Origin: an uncultured Christensenella sp.
GTDB lineage: Bacteria > Bacillota > Clostridia > Christensenellales > Borkfalkiaceae
DNA length: 64,000 bases
Reading direction: 5' to 3'
NCBI GenBank assembly: GCA_905203015.1
Contig: CAJKUC010000007.1
Location: 1 to 64,000, forward strand
In this document: piece by piece, positions 1-8,650 of the stretch
Position numbering within the stretch: position 1 is the first letter of the stretch
Layout: each line of letters starts with the position of its first letter
The notes under the pieces: generated by a model
Told to the model about the DNA's origin: nothing
The model's input: the letters and a program-made list of their open reading frames with translations, nothing else
The model's database searches: none
Position numbers and translations under genes: made by a program

Positions 1-149
1 CGCGCGGGCGCGCGGTACGCAGGGCCAGACGAGCAAGGATACGTTCCAGATCGCCAGACCGTCATACGGGAACAATCGCAAAGCGTAGCGATCTGCGTGC
101 GGTTGTTACCTTTTAAGCAATACTCTATAATCAATTTATATTTCGACAT
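1..149 (-). pseudogene. IstA-like transposase N-terminus, probably frameshifted
   Basis: An ATG at 149 with a good ribosome binding site (GAGAGG) opens a frame reading MSKYKLIIEYCLKGNNRTQI, followed by a helix-turn-helix ending in CSRMTVWR. This resembles the DNA-binding start of IS21 IstA transposases. After TVWR the frame turns into improbable sequence (SGTYPCSSG), while a neighbouring frame continues as a plausible helix (LERILARLALR). That suggests a lost pair of bases. The window edge cuts the gene after about 49 codons, so both the family call and the frameshift are tentative. Confidence 0.4.
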
Positions 150-240
150 AAAATACCTCTCTTTTGTCGCCCTCTTTTACATACAACAGTATATATGGAA
201 AAATGTAACATTTGAGGAACCACCCCATAATTTTAGCACA
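1..240 (-). mobile_element. Partial IS21-like insertion sequence end
   Basis: The stretch holds the 5' end of a helix-turn-helix transposase-like frame (149 down to 1) and about 90 bases of AT-rich leader. The leader ends with TGTGCTAAAATTATGG read on the minus strand from 240, a TG-starting terminus of the kind found at IS21-family ends. I infer that the element begins at 240 and runs off the left edge. Only one end is visible, so neither the inverted-repeat partner nor a target duplication can be checked. Confidence 0.4.
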
Positions 241-273
241 TTTTCCGATTTTCGACCGCTTTCAGAAGAGTAA

Positions 274-309
274 AAAAACAGCCAGACTCAAGCGAGAATG
301 GCTGTTTTT
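274..309 (-). terminator. Intrinsic terminator after ppdK
   Basis: A perfect 11-bp stem, AAAAACAGCCA (274-284) with TGGCTGTTTTT (299-309), can extend inward through CTC/GAG in the loop. Read on the minus strand it sits about 50 bases past the ppdK stop and ends in a T run. The A/T flanks make it potentially bidirectional, which would also insulate ppdK from the IS21-like element. Confidence 0.8.
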
Positions 310-360
310 CATAAAATTCAGTATTAAAATGCCGGAATTTAACCGTTTTCCGCCAAAAGC

Positions 361-3006
361 TTACGCCCTCGGACTACGGATGTTCGCCTGCGCCGCCGCA
401 AGTCTTGCGATGGGCACACGGAACGGCGAGCAGGAAACGTACGTCAAGCCGATTTCGTGGCAGAATTCCACGGAAGAAGGATCGCCGCCGTGTTCGCCGC
501 AAATTCCGCACGACATACCGGGTCTGGTCTGTCTGCCGAGATCCACCGCCATCTTCATCAGTTTGCCCACGCCAACGGTATCGAGGCGCGCAAACGGATC
601 GGATTCGTAAATCTTGTTCGCATAGTACGCGGGAAGGAACTTGCCTGCGTCGTCGCGGGAGAAGCCGAAGGTCATCTGCGTGAGGTCGTTCGTACCGAAG
701 CAGAAGAATTCCGCTTCTTTCGCAATTTCGTCCGCCGTCAAAGCCGCGCGGGGAATTTCGATCATGGTACCCACTTCATACTTCAGATCGGATTTCGCTT
801 CCGCAATCAGTTCGTCCGCGGTCTTCACAACGATGTCTTTCACGAATTTCAATTCTTTCACTTCGCCGGTAAGCGGAATCATGATTTCGGGAACGATGTT
901 CCAGTCGTTATGTCTCTCTTTCACAGCCAAAGCCGCCTTGATCACGGCTTTCGTCTGCATCACGGCGATTTCGGGATACGTCACGCAAAGACGGCATCCG
1001 CGATGTCCCATCATCGGGTTGAATTCGTGCAGCGAATCGATGATTTCTTTAATCTGTTTCACGCTCTTGCCCTTCGTCTTGGCAAGCGCTTCGATGTCCG
1101 CCTCTTCGGTAGGCACGAATTCGTGAAGCGGGGGATCGAGGAAACGAATGGTAACGGGATATCCGCCAAGCGCCTCGAACAAGCCCTCGAAATCAGCCTG
1201 CTGCATCGGCTCGATCTTCGCAAGAGCCGCTTCTCTTTCTTCCACGGTATCGGAGCAGATCATTTCACGGAACGCGCCGATTCTCGCGGGATCGAAGAAC
1301 ATATGCTCGGTACGGCAAAGACCGATGCCCTGCGCGCCGAACGCCGCCGCCTGTTTCGCGTCCTTGGGCGTATCCGCGTTCGTTCTCACGCCGAGCGCCT
1401 TATATTTGTCGGCAAGTTCCATAATGCGTCCGAAATAGCCGCTGTTGGGATCTGCGGGAACGGTCTTGATCAGTCTGCCGTAAATATTGCCCGTCGAGCC
1501 GTCGAGGGAGATTTCGTCGCCTTCATGATATACTTTGCCCGCAAGTTCAAAATATTTCTCTTCTTCGTGCATCTTGATGTCGCCGCAACCGGAAACGCAG
1601 CAGGTACCCATGCCGCGCGCCACAACGGCAGCGTGCGAAGTCTGACCGCCGCGAACGGTAAGAATACCCTGCGCGTACTTCATGCCTTCGATGTCTTCGG
1701 GGGAAGTTTCAAGGCGAACGAGAATCACTTTCTTCTTGTTCTTGCCTTCTTTCACGGCGTCTTCCGCGGTGAATACGATGCTGCCCGCAGCCGCGCCGGG
1801 GGAAGCCGCAATACCCTTGCCGATCACGTCGGTCTTGTCCGCCGCTTTAAGGTCTTTCGCGTCGAACGTAGGGTGAAGAAGCATATCCAGAGATTTCGCG
1901 TCGATCTGCATCAGGGCTTCCTGTTCGGTGATCATGCCTTCGTCGATCAGATCGCACGCAATCTTGATCGCGGCGGCAGCCGTACGTTTACCGTTACGGG
2001 TCTGCAGCATGTAAAGTTTGCCTTTTTCGATCGTGAATTCCATATCCTGCATATCTCTGTAATGATTTTCCAGAGTATTGCACACTTCGAGGAACTGCTT
2101 GTACACGTCGGGCATGATTTCCGCCATCTTCGCGATAGGCATGGGCGTACGTACGCCGGCCACAACGTCTTCGCCCTGCGCGTTCATAAGGAATTCGCCC
2201 ATAAGCCCTTTTTCGCCGGTAGCGGGGTTACGCGTGAACGCAACGCCGGTGCCGCAATCGTTGCCCATGTTGCCGAACGCCATCATCTGAACGTTTACGG
2301 CAGTACCCCAGGAATAAGGGATGTCGTGGTCCATACGATAGATGTTCGCACGGGGGTTGTCCCACGAACGGAACACCGCTTTGATCGCTTCAAACAACTG
2401 TTCTTTCGGATCGTCGGGGAAATCTTTGCCGAGTTGCTTTTTGTATTCGGCTTTAAACTGGTTCGCCAGTTCTTTCAGATCGTCTGCATTAAGGTCAACG
2501 TCGTATTCCACGCCCTTTTTCGCCTTCATCTCGTCGATCAGTTTTTCAAAGTATTTCTTACCTACTTCCATAACGACGTCGGAGAACATCTGAATGAAAC
2601 GACGGTAGCAGTCCCACGCCCAACGGGGATTGTTCGATTTCGCGGCGATAACGTTCACCACTTCTTCGTTAAGCCCGAGGTTTAAAATGGTGTCCATCAT
2701 ACCGGGCATCGAGGCTCTCGCGCCGGAACGAACGGAAACGAGCAACGGGTTTTCTTTATCCCCGAATTTCTTTCCGCAGATTTTTTCCATTTTGTCGATA
2801 TAGGTCATGATCTCGGCCTGAATGTCGGGATTGATCTGTCTGCCGTCCTCGTAATACTGCGTGCAGGCTTCCGTAGAAATCGTGAAGCCCTGGGGAACGG
2901 GAAGACCGATGTTGGTCATTTCCGCCAGGTTTGCGCCCTTGCCGCCGAGGAGTTCGCGCATTTTCGCGTTGCCTTCGGTAAACAGGTAACAATACTTTTT
3001 AGCCAT
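361..3006 (-). CDS. ppdK: Pyruvate, phosphate dikinase
   Basis: This enzyme interconverts pyruvate, ATP and Pi with phosphoenolpyruvate, AMP and PPi, and in clostridia links glycolysis and gluconeogenesis in the cytosol. The 881-residue product has the usual family length. The N-terminal ATP-grasp part starts with GGKGANLAEM (residues 21-30), the phosphohistidine motif GGQTSHAAVVARG carries the swivelling His near 458, and the C-terminal PEP/pyruvate barrel ends with the catalytic-Cys motif CGICGEHGGDP. I start at MAKKYCYLF because GGAGGAAG lies just before it; an upstream in-frame ATG at 3054 has no such support. It is monocistronic between its own promoter and terminator. No PpdK regulatory protein is nearby. 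Confidence 0.97.
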   Translation of the reverse strand: MAKKYCYLFTEGNAKMRELLGGKGANLAEMTNIGLPVPQGFTISTEACTQYYEDGRQINPDIQAEIMTYIDKMEKICGKKFGDKENPLLVSVRSGARASMPGMMDTILNLGLNEEVVNVIAAKSNNPRWAWDCYRRFIQMFSDVVMEVGKKYFEKLIDEMKAKKGVEYDVDLNADDLKELANQFKAEYKKQLGKDFPDDPKEQLFEAIKAVFRSWDNPRANIYRMDHDIPYSWGTAVNVQMMAFGNMGNDCGTGVAFTRNPATGEKGLMGEFLMNAQGEDVVAGVRTPMPIAKMAEIMPDVYKQFLEVCNTLENHYRDMQDMEFTIEKGKLYMLQTRNGKRTAAAAIKIACDLIDEGMITEQEALMQIDAKSLDMLLHPTFDAKDLKAADKTDVIGKGIAASPGAAAGSIVFTAEDAVKEGKNKKKVILVRLETSPEDIEGMKYAQGILTVRGGQTSHAAVVARGMGTCCVSGCGDIKMHEEEKYFELAGKVYHEGDEISLDGSTGNIYGRLIKTVPADPNSGYFGRIMELADKYKALGVRTNADTPKDAKQAAAFGAQGIGLCRTEHMFFDPARIGAFREMICSDTVEEREAALAKIEPMQQADFEGLFEALGGYPVTIRFLDPPLHEFVPTEEADIEALAKTKGKSVKQIKEIIDSLHEFNPMMGHRGCRLCVTYPEIAVMQTKAVIKAALAVKERHNDWNIVPEIMIPLTGEVKELKFVKDIVVKTADELIAEAKSDLKYEVGTMIEIPRAALTADEIAKEAEFFCFGTNDLTQMTFGFSRDDAGKFLPAYYANKIYESDPFARLDTVGVGKLMKMAVDLGRQTRPGMSCGICGEHGGDPSSVEFCHEIGLTYVSCSPFRVPIARLAAAQANIRSPRA

Positions 3007-3117
3007 AAGTGTTTCTTCCTCCAAATGATTTTTATTTTGAGTCTTTAAAAACAAATTTCAACGGCCGAAAACGAAAATCGCGCGAAAAAACATCCGCCGT
3101 CCTTTCGGCCGAATATT

Positions 3118-3146
3118 ATTGTAATATAAAACGTAAAAAATATCAA
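3118..3146 (-). promoter_or_regulatory. Sigma-A-type promoter of ppdK
   Basis: Minus-strand TTGATA, a 17-base spacer and TACAAT give a near-consensus vegetative promoter. It implies a leader of about 105 bases before ppdK. I see no riboswitch fold in that leader. Confidence 0.75.
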
Positions 3147-3444
3147 GTCTTTCGCCGTCGTTTTTTCATTTTTTTTCGCAAATTTATCCGAATCTTTCGC
3201 CGTTATCTTTTGCAGACTCTCAAAAAAAGGCATAATTCCGCCGATTTTTCGCCTTATTTCCGTCTTTTTCCTCCCGTAACGTGCTCACACCCGTTCCCGT
3301 TTTTCCGCCCGACTTTAAACGTCTTCCCCCGCATATCCCCGCACGGACGCGGGCGCGCTTTTTTCGGCGGGCAGGCAAAACGCCGCCCGCCGGATCGCTT
3401 ACAAAAAATTTTTTCGACTGCTTCGCTTTTAATCGCCTCTATCT

Positions 3445-3473
3445 TTGACTTTTTTCTGTTTTTCTGTTATGCT
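3445..3473 (+). promoter_or_regulatory. Sigma-A-type promoter of the tandem membrane-protein genes
   Basis: TTGACT, 17 bases, then TATGCT lie about 80 bases upstream of the gene at 3552. Together with the divergent ppdK promoter this accounts for the useful content of the 3007-3551 gap. The rest is GC-rich filler with short hairpins and no convincing frame. Confidence 0.7.
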
Positions 3474-3551
3474 TATTATAAAAGCGGCGGTATATCTGTT
3501 TGTCCGGATCGAAAACGGCACAAATAAAAAACGCCAAAAGGAATAAAGGCT

Positions 3552-4061
3552 ATGAAAGAAAACGTTTCCCCTACGCTCATCGGGCAAAAAACAAGAATTT
3601 ACGCCATACTGTTTTTATTTCTGTTTCTCTCGTTCGCGGCCGTAAGCGGCTGGCTTTTTTTCAGTATGTCCCGGGCCGAGCGCCCCGATCCGCTTCTTGT
3701 CGCGATGTCCGTTATCGTCACGGTTGTCGCCGCCGTTTTTCTGCTCGTCACGATTTTATGTTTTTCTCAAAAAAAAGACGCGGTTTTTCTTTACGGAAAC
3801 ACGCTGATCATCCGTAAACGCAAAGAATATACCTTCCCTTTTGCGGAAATCGAGGACATCCGTTATAGGCTGAATCGCACCAATGCAAGCGGCTACAGAT
3901 CTTTCAGTATTCTCGCCTGTATTTTCGGTTCACTCGTATATAAATCGGGCACACTGTTCGTTACGCCGAAAAACGGCAAAGAAATTTCCGTGCCTGACGT
4001 TAAAAACGTTCAATCCTGTTGCGCCGCGCTTCGCGAAAAAATTTTCAACGATCCGCAATAA
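3552..4061 (+). CDS. Small two-helix membrane protein with PH-like soluble domain (paralog 1)
   Basis: The 169-residue protein has two predicted membrane helices (about residues 17-39 and 50-70). A soluble C-terminal half follows, with a pattern like bacterial PH domains: LYGNTLIIRKRKEY, then a strand, then SGTLFVTPKNGKEI and a final helix. The function is unknown. A near copy follows 19 bases later with the same N-terminal signature (TLIGQKTR), so the pair arose by tandem duplication. It starts at ATG 3552 behind AAGGAATAAAGG and has a strong promoter. The PH-like assignment rests on pattern only. Confidence 0.7.
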   Translation: MKENVSPTLIGQKTRIYAILFLFLFLSFAAVSGWLFFSMSRAERPDPLLVAMSVIVTVVAAVFLLVTILCFSQKKDAVFLYGNTLIIRKRKEYTFPFAEIEDIRYRLNRTNASGYRSFSILACIFGSLVYKSGTLFVTPKNGKEISVPDVKNVQSCCAALREKIFNDPQ

Positions 4062-4080
4062 AAATAAACGAGGAAAAAAT

Positions 4081-4704
4081 ATGCAAGAAACCACTTCACG
4101 TACTCTCATCGGTCAAAAAACAAGATACCGCGCCGTATTATCCGGAATTATGTTTATTGCCTGCGCGGTCTCTGCTTTCAGATTGCTCTCTTACGTAACG
4201 CAGGCCGACAAACCGGATTCTTTTATGGTCGTAACGTCCGTCGTCGTCACGCTGCTGGCGATAATCTTTCTGATTTCGACAATATTGCATTTAACAAAAA
4301 AGAATGTGGTATATCTCGGAGAAAACGAATTGATTATCCGCATACGAAAAGAACATATCATTCCCTTTGAAAATATCGCCGATATCCGGTATCAGAACAG
4401 AAGCAACGCTTCAAAACGCACAAAATCCGTCGGTTCTTTCATCGATAATCTGATCGGCGTCCTCTTCGTCGCCGTTTATAAATCGGGTACGCTGTACATT
4501 ACGCTCAAAAACGGCGGAAAAATTTCCGTCTCCGATATCAAACAGGTAGAATCCTGTTGCGATACGCTTCGCGAAAAGATTCTCAACGATCCGCCCGAAG
4601 CCGATACAAATCCTTCGGAAAACGCGAACGCGGAAACAGCGCCCGCAGAAAATTCTTCCGAATCCGTCGGCGATTCTTCCGACGGAACAAAATCTGAAAA
4701 ATAA
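4081..4704 (+). CDS. Small two-helix membrane protein with PH-like soluble domain (paralog 2)
   Basis: This 207-residue paralog of the preceding gene shares the TLIGQKTR start, two membrane helices (about 19-40 and 50-72) and the C-terminal SGTLYITLKNGG and CCDTLREKI segments. It differs by an acidic, low-complexity tail (about residues 175-207, rich in E, S, A and N). The start is the ATG at 4081 with GAGG eight bases upstream; a longer in-frame reading from 3883 overlaps paralog 1 and is rejected. The two genes probably form one transcript ending at the hairpin at 4840. Function unknown. Confidence 0.75.
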   Translation: MQETTSRTLIGQKTRYRAVLSGIMFIACAVSAFRLLSYVTQADKPDSFMVVTSVVVTLLAIIFLISTILHLTKKNVVYLGENELIIRIRKEHIIPFENIADIRYQNRSNASKRTKSVGSFIDNLIGVLFVAVYKSGTLYITLKNGGKISVSDIKQVESCCDTLREKILNDPPEADTNPSENANAETAPAENSSESVGDSSDGTKSEK

Positions 4705-4839
4705 AACAGACGTTTTACATTTATATCTTTTTTCGTGAATTTTCGTATTTTTCCCGCTCTGTATGCGGATAATCACATTTTCCCTATCCTGCCAGCCTCC
4801 TCGTTTTTATCAAAAAACACCCGACTGATCCAAAAAACA

Positions 4840-4862
4840 GCCCGCCGTACGATACGGCGGGC
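4840..4862. terminator. Bidirectional terminator between convergent genes
   Basis: GCCCGCCGTA and TACGGCGGGC form a perfect 10-bp stem around a CGA loop. Six A's precede it and ATTGTTTT follows, so it can end both the plus-strand pair at 4704 and the minus-strand gene ending at 4915. The minus direction has the better T run. Confidence 0.85.
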
Positions 4863-4914
4863 ATTGTTTTACTCGGTTTTCCGTTGGGGGTATTTCTCTT
4901 TTTCGGCGCGCTTT

Positions 4915-7230
4915 TCACATATTGAAAAACGCCTTGTCGCTCGAAAGCAGTTTTTCGTCCAGTTGCCATACGCCGTTCACCTGAATCAGCCCGAATCCGC
5001 ATTCTTTCGCCGTTTCATATACGTCGTTGCCGTCGTAGCCGATGAATTTTTCGCCGAGCACGGAAAGCACTTCTTTCGCCTCTTTCGTAAACGTGGAAGT
5101 CGTCACGAAAATCCCGCGGCAATTCCGTTTACAGTCCTTCGACTGACGGCAGGTCGCCGCGCCCACGAATTGCTGAATCAGCGTTTCTCCGATCATCCAC
5201 TTTTCGGCAAGTCCCTTGGTAGGATCCCAGTTTTTCGCCTGTATGTAGATGGTTTCGCGGAATCCGAAACGATCCGTCAGTTCGATTTCCCCGTCTATAC
5301 CCCCGTCGTTTTTTCCGCCGGAAATACGCAGCCCTTCCAGTCTTCTGCCGCTTTTCAGCGAATATCTTTCCAATAAATATACGGAATAATACTCGAAATA
5401 CTCTCCGCTCAACGAACGCAGCCTTTTCAAAAACTCTTCTTTCAGTTTGTCGTCGGCGGATTGCGCATATTTTTCGGTTACGCGCGGCGTTCTCTGTCCG
5501 TTTCTCGCGCCTCTGCCCCCGTTCGTCGCCGTACTTTGCGCCTGTGCGGCGGGTTGTATCGCGGCTCTCGTTTCGCTTTTCGCATTTTCGCGATTTCCGC
5601 GCCCCTGCCCTTGATCTTTTTCGTTTTTCACGGAAGGCTTCGCCACGTTTTTCGCTTCGGCGGGCACGTTTTCCGCCGCCGCGTTTCTCGCGATTTCCTC
5701 CGCCTCTTCGGCAAGGCCTCCCTTCGGCGTTGCTTTCGTCTCTTCCGTCTTTGCAGATTCTTTTTTCTCCGCAGAAATTTCAGGCGCGGCAACGTTTTCC
5801 GTCTTTCCCGCAGTTTCCGCCGTTATATTCTTATTTTCGCCCGCAACGGATTTTTTCGCTTCTTTGTCCTCGTTTCCGCTCTTTTTCGCGGCATTGCCGA
5901 GGAAAATAAAATCCGTCAGAAATTCGTTTTTCGCCGTTTTTTTCTCCTGTTGTTTTTCCCGTTCGTTCTTCTCCGCGCTCTGTTCTGCCGCTTTCTTCGC
6001 CGATTCGTCTCTTCCGATAAAACCGAACGCTTCAAACGCCGCGGCACTCTTTTCCTTTTTCGCTTGTACGATCGCCTGCTTTTCCCGTGCCGAGCCGTCG
6101 ATCTTTGCTCTTTTCTCCGCGGGAACGTCCGTCGAAACGCCCGTTTTCTCTTCTCCCGCTTTCTCTTCTCCCGCTTCGTTTTTTTCCGCCGTCGTAATCA
6201 CGATAGGCGTATTCTTCGTATTTTCCCTGTTATCGGCTTCTTTCGCTTTTTCGTTTCCCGTCGCGGCAGCCGCCTTCATATCAGACGCTTTTTCCGCAAA
6301 CTCGTCCGCCTTTTTTGCGGGTTTTCTGCCCCGTCTCTTTGCCGTCGTTTTTTCTTCTGTAACGGATATTTCCGCATCCGTCTTTTCACCCGACGAAATC
6401 TTTTCTTCCGTCGATTTCGCCGCGCTTTCCGCCGCCACTTCCTCGGCTTTCTTTTCAATCGTCTTTACGTTCTCGGCGTCATTTTTCGTGCGCCGCACCG
6501 CCGCTTTCGCCGCGGCTTTTTCCACGGCGGCTTTCAACGATTTTTCTATCGCCGCTTTCTTCTCGTCCTCCTGCTTTTCACCGCTTTTCGCCTTGTTTTC
6601 CGTATCGGCGTTTTCTTCTTTCTTCATCGGCTTTCTTCCTCGTTTCGCGCGCGGTTTTTCCTCCGCTTTTCCCGCGTTGTCGCCGCCCGCTTTCTTTTCC
6701 GCCGCCGCCGAGGAGACAGAATTCGCAGAAGAATCCGCGGCGGAAACAACGGCGGTCTCTTTCGCGCTCGCCGCGGTTTCTTTTTTCTCCTGTGCCTTAG
6801 CCGCGTCGGCTTTCGCCCGTTCGTCCGCTTTTCCCGTCACGCTACCCCCATCTTCCGCCGCCGCAGTCATACTCTTTTCCGCCTGCGCCGCATGCGCGCC
6901 TTTTTTCTTCTCTCCGCCCGCCAGCGTACAAAGATTCGTCGCTTTGTCAAACGCCACTTCTCCGTCCTCTTCCAGCAAGGAAAAATTCGATCCGAATTTC
7001 CCTTTCAGATCGGGAATATCCGCCTCTTCGTCGTCGTATTTCGCCACGTACTCTTTCACCGCTTCTTCCAGCAGTTCGTTCCACTTGTACGCCCGCGCTT
7101 TAAGTAACTTTTTCAGAATTTCTTTTTGCCTTCTCGCTTTCGTCGCACGAGTCACCGTTTTCGCCGCTTTCTTTTCGCCTTTCTCCACGGCGGCGTTTGC
7201 CGACTCGTTTTTCATCGCTTCCTGTTCCAT
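4915..7230 (-). CDS. Mrr-like restriction-endonuclease-fold protein with long disordered AT-hook-like linker
   Basis: The 771-residue protein has three parts. Residues ~15-90 are a basic, probably helical segment. Residues ~90-585 are a low-complexity tract of A, E and K with two RGRKP patches that resemble AT-hooks. Residues ~590-771 carry an Mrr-type nuclease core: an N-terminal helix (EYFEYYSVYLLERY), GGKNDGGIDGEI with the metal-binding Asp, and IYIQAKNW as the QxK motif. Mrr-type enzymes cut DNA, often modified DNA; activity here is inferred. No methyltransferase is near. The preferred start is ATG 7230, which has AAGGAT at proper distance; ATG 7242 sits directly on the Shine-Dalgarno. 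It lies downstream of recO, within a conserved gene neighbourhood where it looks like an insertion. Confidence 0.75.
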   Translation of the reverse strand: MEQEAMKNESANAAVEKGEKKAAKTVTRATKARRQKEILKKLLKARAYKWNELLEEAVKEYVAKYDDEEADIPDLKGKFGSNFSLLEEDGEVAFDKATNLCTLAGGEKKKGAHAAQAEKSMTAAAEDGGSVTGKADERAKADAAKAQEKKETAASAKETAVVSAADSSANSVSSAAAEKKAGGDNAGKAEEKPRAKRGRKPMKKEENADTENKAKSGEKQEDEKKAAIEKSLKAAVEKAAAKAAVRRTKNDAENVKTIEKKAEEVAAESAAKSTEEKISSGEKTDAEISVTEEKTTAKRRGRKPAKKADEFAEKASDMKAAAATGNEKAKEADNRENTKNTPIVITTAEKNEAGEEKAGEEKTGVSTDVPAEKRAKIDGSAREKQAIVQAKKEKSAAAFEAFGFIGRDESAKKAAEQSAEKNEREKQQEKKTAKNEFLTDFIFLGNAAKKSGNEDKEAKKSVAGENKNITAETAGKTENVAAPEISAEKKESAKTEETKATPKGGLAEEAEEIARNAAAENVPAEAKNVAKPSVKNEKDQGQGRGNRENAKSETRAAIQPAAQAQSTATNGGRGARNGQRTPRVTEKYAQSADDKLKEEFLKRLRSLSGEYFEYYSVYLLERYSLKSGRRLEGLRISGGKNDGGIDGEIELTDRFGFRETIYIQAKNWDPTKGLAEKWMIGETLIQQFVGAATCRQSKDCKRNCRGIFVTTSTFTKEAKEVLSVLGEKFIGYDGNDVYETAKECGFGLIQVNGVWQLDEKLLSSDKAFFNM

Positions 7231-7290
7231 AATCGTATTCATCCTTTTTTAAGGTATTTTTTTCGGAACTTTCCGTTCCCTGATTTTGCC

Positions 7291-8259
7291 TTATTTCGTC
7301 GGCTGTTTTTCCCTGTCCGCCGCATACATGTTGAAAAATTCGGAAAAACACGGATATTCCCGCTCTGTTTTTCTCGTCAGATATGTTTTCAACAGCCGCA
7401 ACGCTCTCACGTCCCCGTCGTCGTTTTGCTCCGACGCAAACGCCGCCGCACCGTATTCCAGCCCTGTGCCGTCCGTTTCTTTCTCCGAAAAAACACATCT
7501 TTTTTCCGTTCCGCCCGATCCGTCTGCCGCCGCAGAAGCATGATCCTTCCCGATCGTACCCGCCGCATTTTCTGTTCCGTCGGAAAAGTCATCGAAATTT
7601 CCGCCGCATTTACGCAAAAATAAGTATGTGCTCACGCTTGCCCGCGCCAATTCTCCGCGCATGTTTCCCGCCGCGCTCCCGTTCGCCGTAGCGGCGGTTT
7701 TTGCAAGCGAGCCGCATTCGTCGCACAAAAATCGTCCCTCGAAAAAATCGAAAAAACATCTACCGTCTTTTTCTCCGCCGATTTCCCGCCCGCACGCGCC
7801 GCAGCCGTCGAGATCGATCATGTACCCGCTTTCAAACAACGCCGTCAGTAAAAACGAACAGATCGCCTCCGCACAGGTTTCTTTTCCGTAAGCAAGCGAA
7901 CGCAACGTTTCCGCCGCCGCCACAAATAACGATTCGTTCTCCGCTCCTTCGGGGCACAAAGCGTCGCATATTTCCGCCACGCTGCACGCCGCGTAAAATC
8001 GCACCACGTCCGTGCGCAAAGGAAAGAATCCGTCGTGCTGATAAGCGGAAACCACGGTACGTCGCCCGCACTTTTCCGCCAGCACATACTCGCAGAACGC
8101 AAACGGCTGCGCGGCAAACGCAAGGCGCGCCCCGGATTTTTTCACGCCCTTTATCCCCGCGGTGATTTTCCCTTCCGAGGGCGTAAGCAGCGTCAATATT
8201 TTATCCGCGTCCCTGTAATCCGTCGCCCGCAGTACGATCGCGTCCGTTTTGATTTCCAT
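7291..8259 (-). CDS. recO: DNA repair protein RecO
   Basis: RecO helps RecR load RecA at gapped or broken DNA. The 322-residue product opens with the OB-fold signature (EIKTDAIVLRATDYRDADKIL). It continues with a helical domain and a four-cysteine zinc site, GCGACGREIG plus FLCDECG (residues ~150-190). It is about 70 residues longer than usual because of a low-complexity insertion (about residues 205-285, rich in G, A, D and S) before the conserved C-terminal helix. I start at ATG 8259 behind GAGGAAAG; an upstream start at 8313 lacks a binding site. The neighbours yqzL and era match the classical Firmicute order. Confidence 0.93.
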   Translation of the reverse strand: MEIKTDAIVLRATDYRDADKILTLLTPSEGKITAGIKGVKKSGARLAFAAQPFAFCEYVLAEKCGRRTVVSAYQHDGFFPLRTDVVRFYAACSVAEICDALCPEGAENESLFVAAAETLRSLAYGKETCAEAICSFLLTALFESGYMIDLDGCGACGREIGGEKDGRCFFDFFEGRFLCDECGSLAKTAATANGSAAGNMRGELARASVSTYLFLRKCGGNFDDFSDGTENAAGTIGKDHASAAADGSGGTEKRCVFSEKETDGTGLEYGAAAFASEQNDDGDVRALRLLKTYLTRKTEREYPCFSEFFNMYAADREKQPTK

Positions 8260-8331
8260 TCTTTCCTCTTTCGCTTTTTCCGCCGCACCGTCTGCGGATA
8301 TGCCCGAAATCACACGCTTTCAACGCTTCGC

Positions 8332-8454
8332 TTACTTCTTCGCGTTCTTATCCGTCAGTTCGTGATAAAGCATGTAATAACTCACGCTTCCCGTCCGCTC
8401 GAAAAGTTCCCACACCAGCCTCGCCGCATTCGACTCTCCGTTTTCTTTTCTCAT
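8332..8454 (-). CDS. yqzL: YqzL-like 40-residue protein
   Basis: ATG at 8454, preceded by a perfect AAGGAGG, opens a 40-codon frame reading RLVWELFERTGSVSYYMLY in its middle and ending at TAA 8332-8334. This matches the pattern of YqzL (a W..F..TG....Y..Y core), a tiny protein of unknown role encoded between era and recO in Bacillus. Both the position and the sequence fit, so I consider it a real gene. It is about 70 bases upstream of recO and likely cotranscribed with it. Confidence 0.85.
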   Translation of the reverse strand: MRKENGESNAARLVWELFERTGSVSYYMLYHELTDKNAKK

Positions 8455-8650
8455 TTTTTCCTCCTTCCGCGAAATCGCATTGCCGTTCAACGCAACTTTC
8501 CGCATAGGTTAGATTGAGAAAAAACGAATCGTTTTATACGCCTTGTCTGTTTCCACGCCGCACGCTTTTCCATGCGTTTCCGCCGCGACGCGGCGGAATC
8601 TCCGCACGCCGCCGAGCCGTCGTTCCGCTTTCCGCCAATCGGTAAAAACG

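Noticed and set aside
457..2685. 742-codon open frame on the plus strand
   Set aside because: Exactly antisense to ppdK, His/Arg/Phe rich, no family motifs; a shadow of the GC-biased codons.
5461..7107. 548-codon Arg/Phe-rich plus-strand frame
   Set aside because: Antisense to the Ala/Glu/Lys-rich linker of the Mrr-like gene, whose repetitive codons keep all frames open.
8578..8598. Perfect 9-bp GC-rich hairpin between era and yqzL
   Set aside because: No T run on either strand and in a GC-rich spacer; could be mRNA structure but not supported as a terminator.
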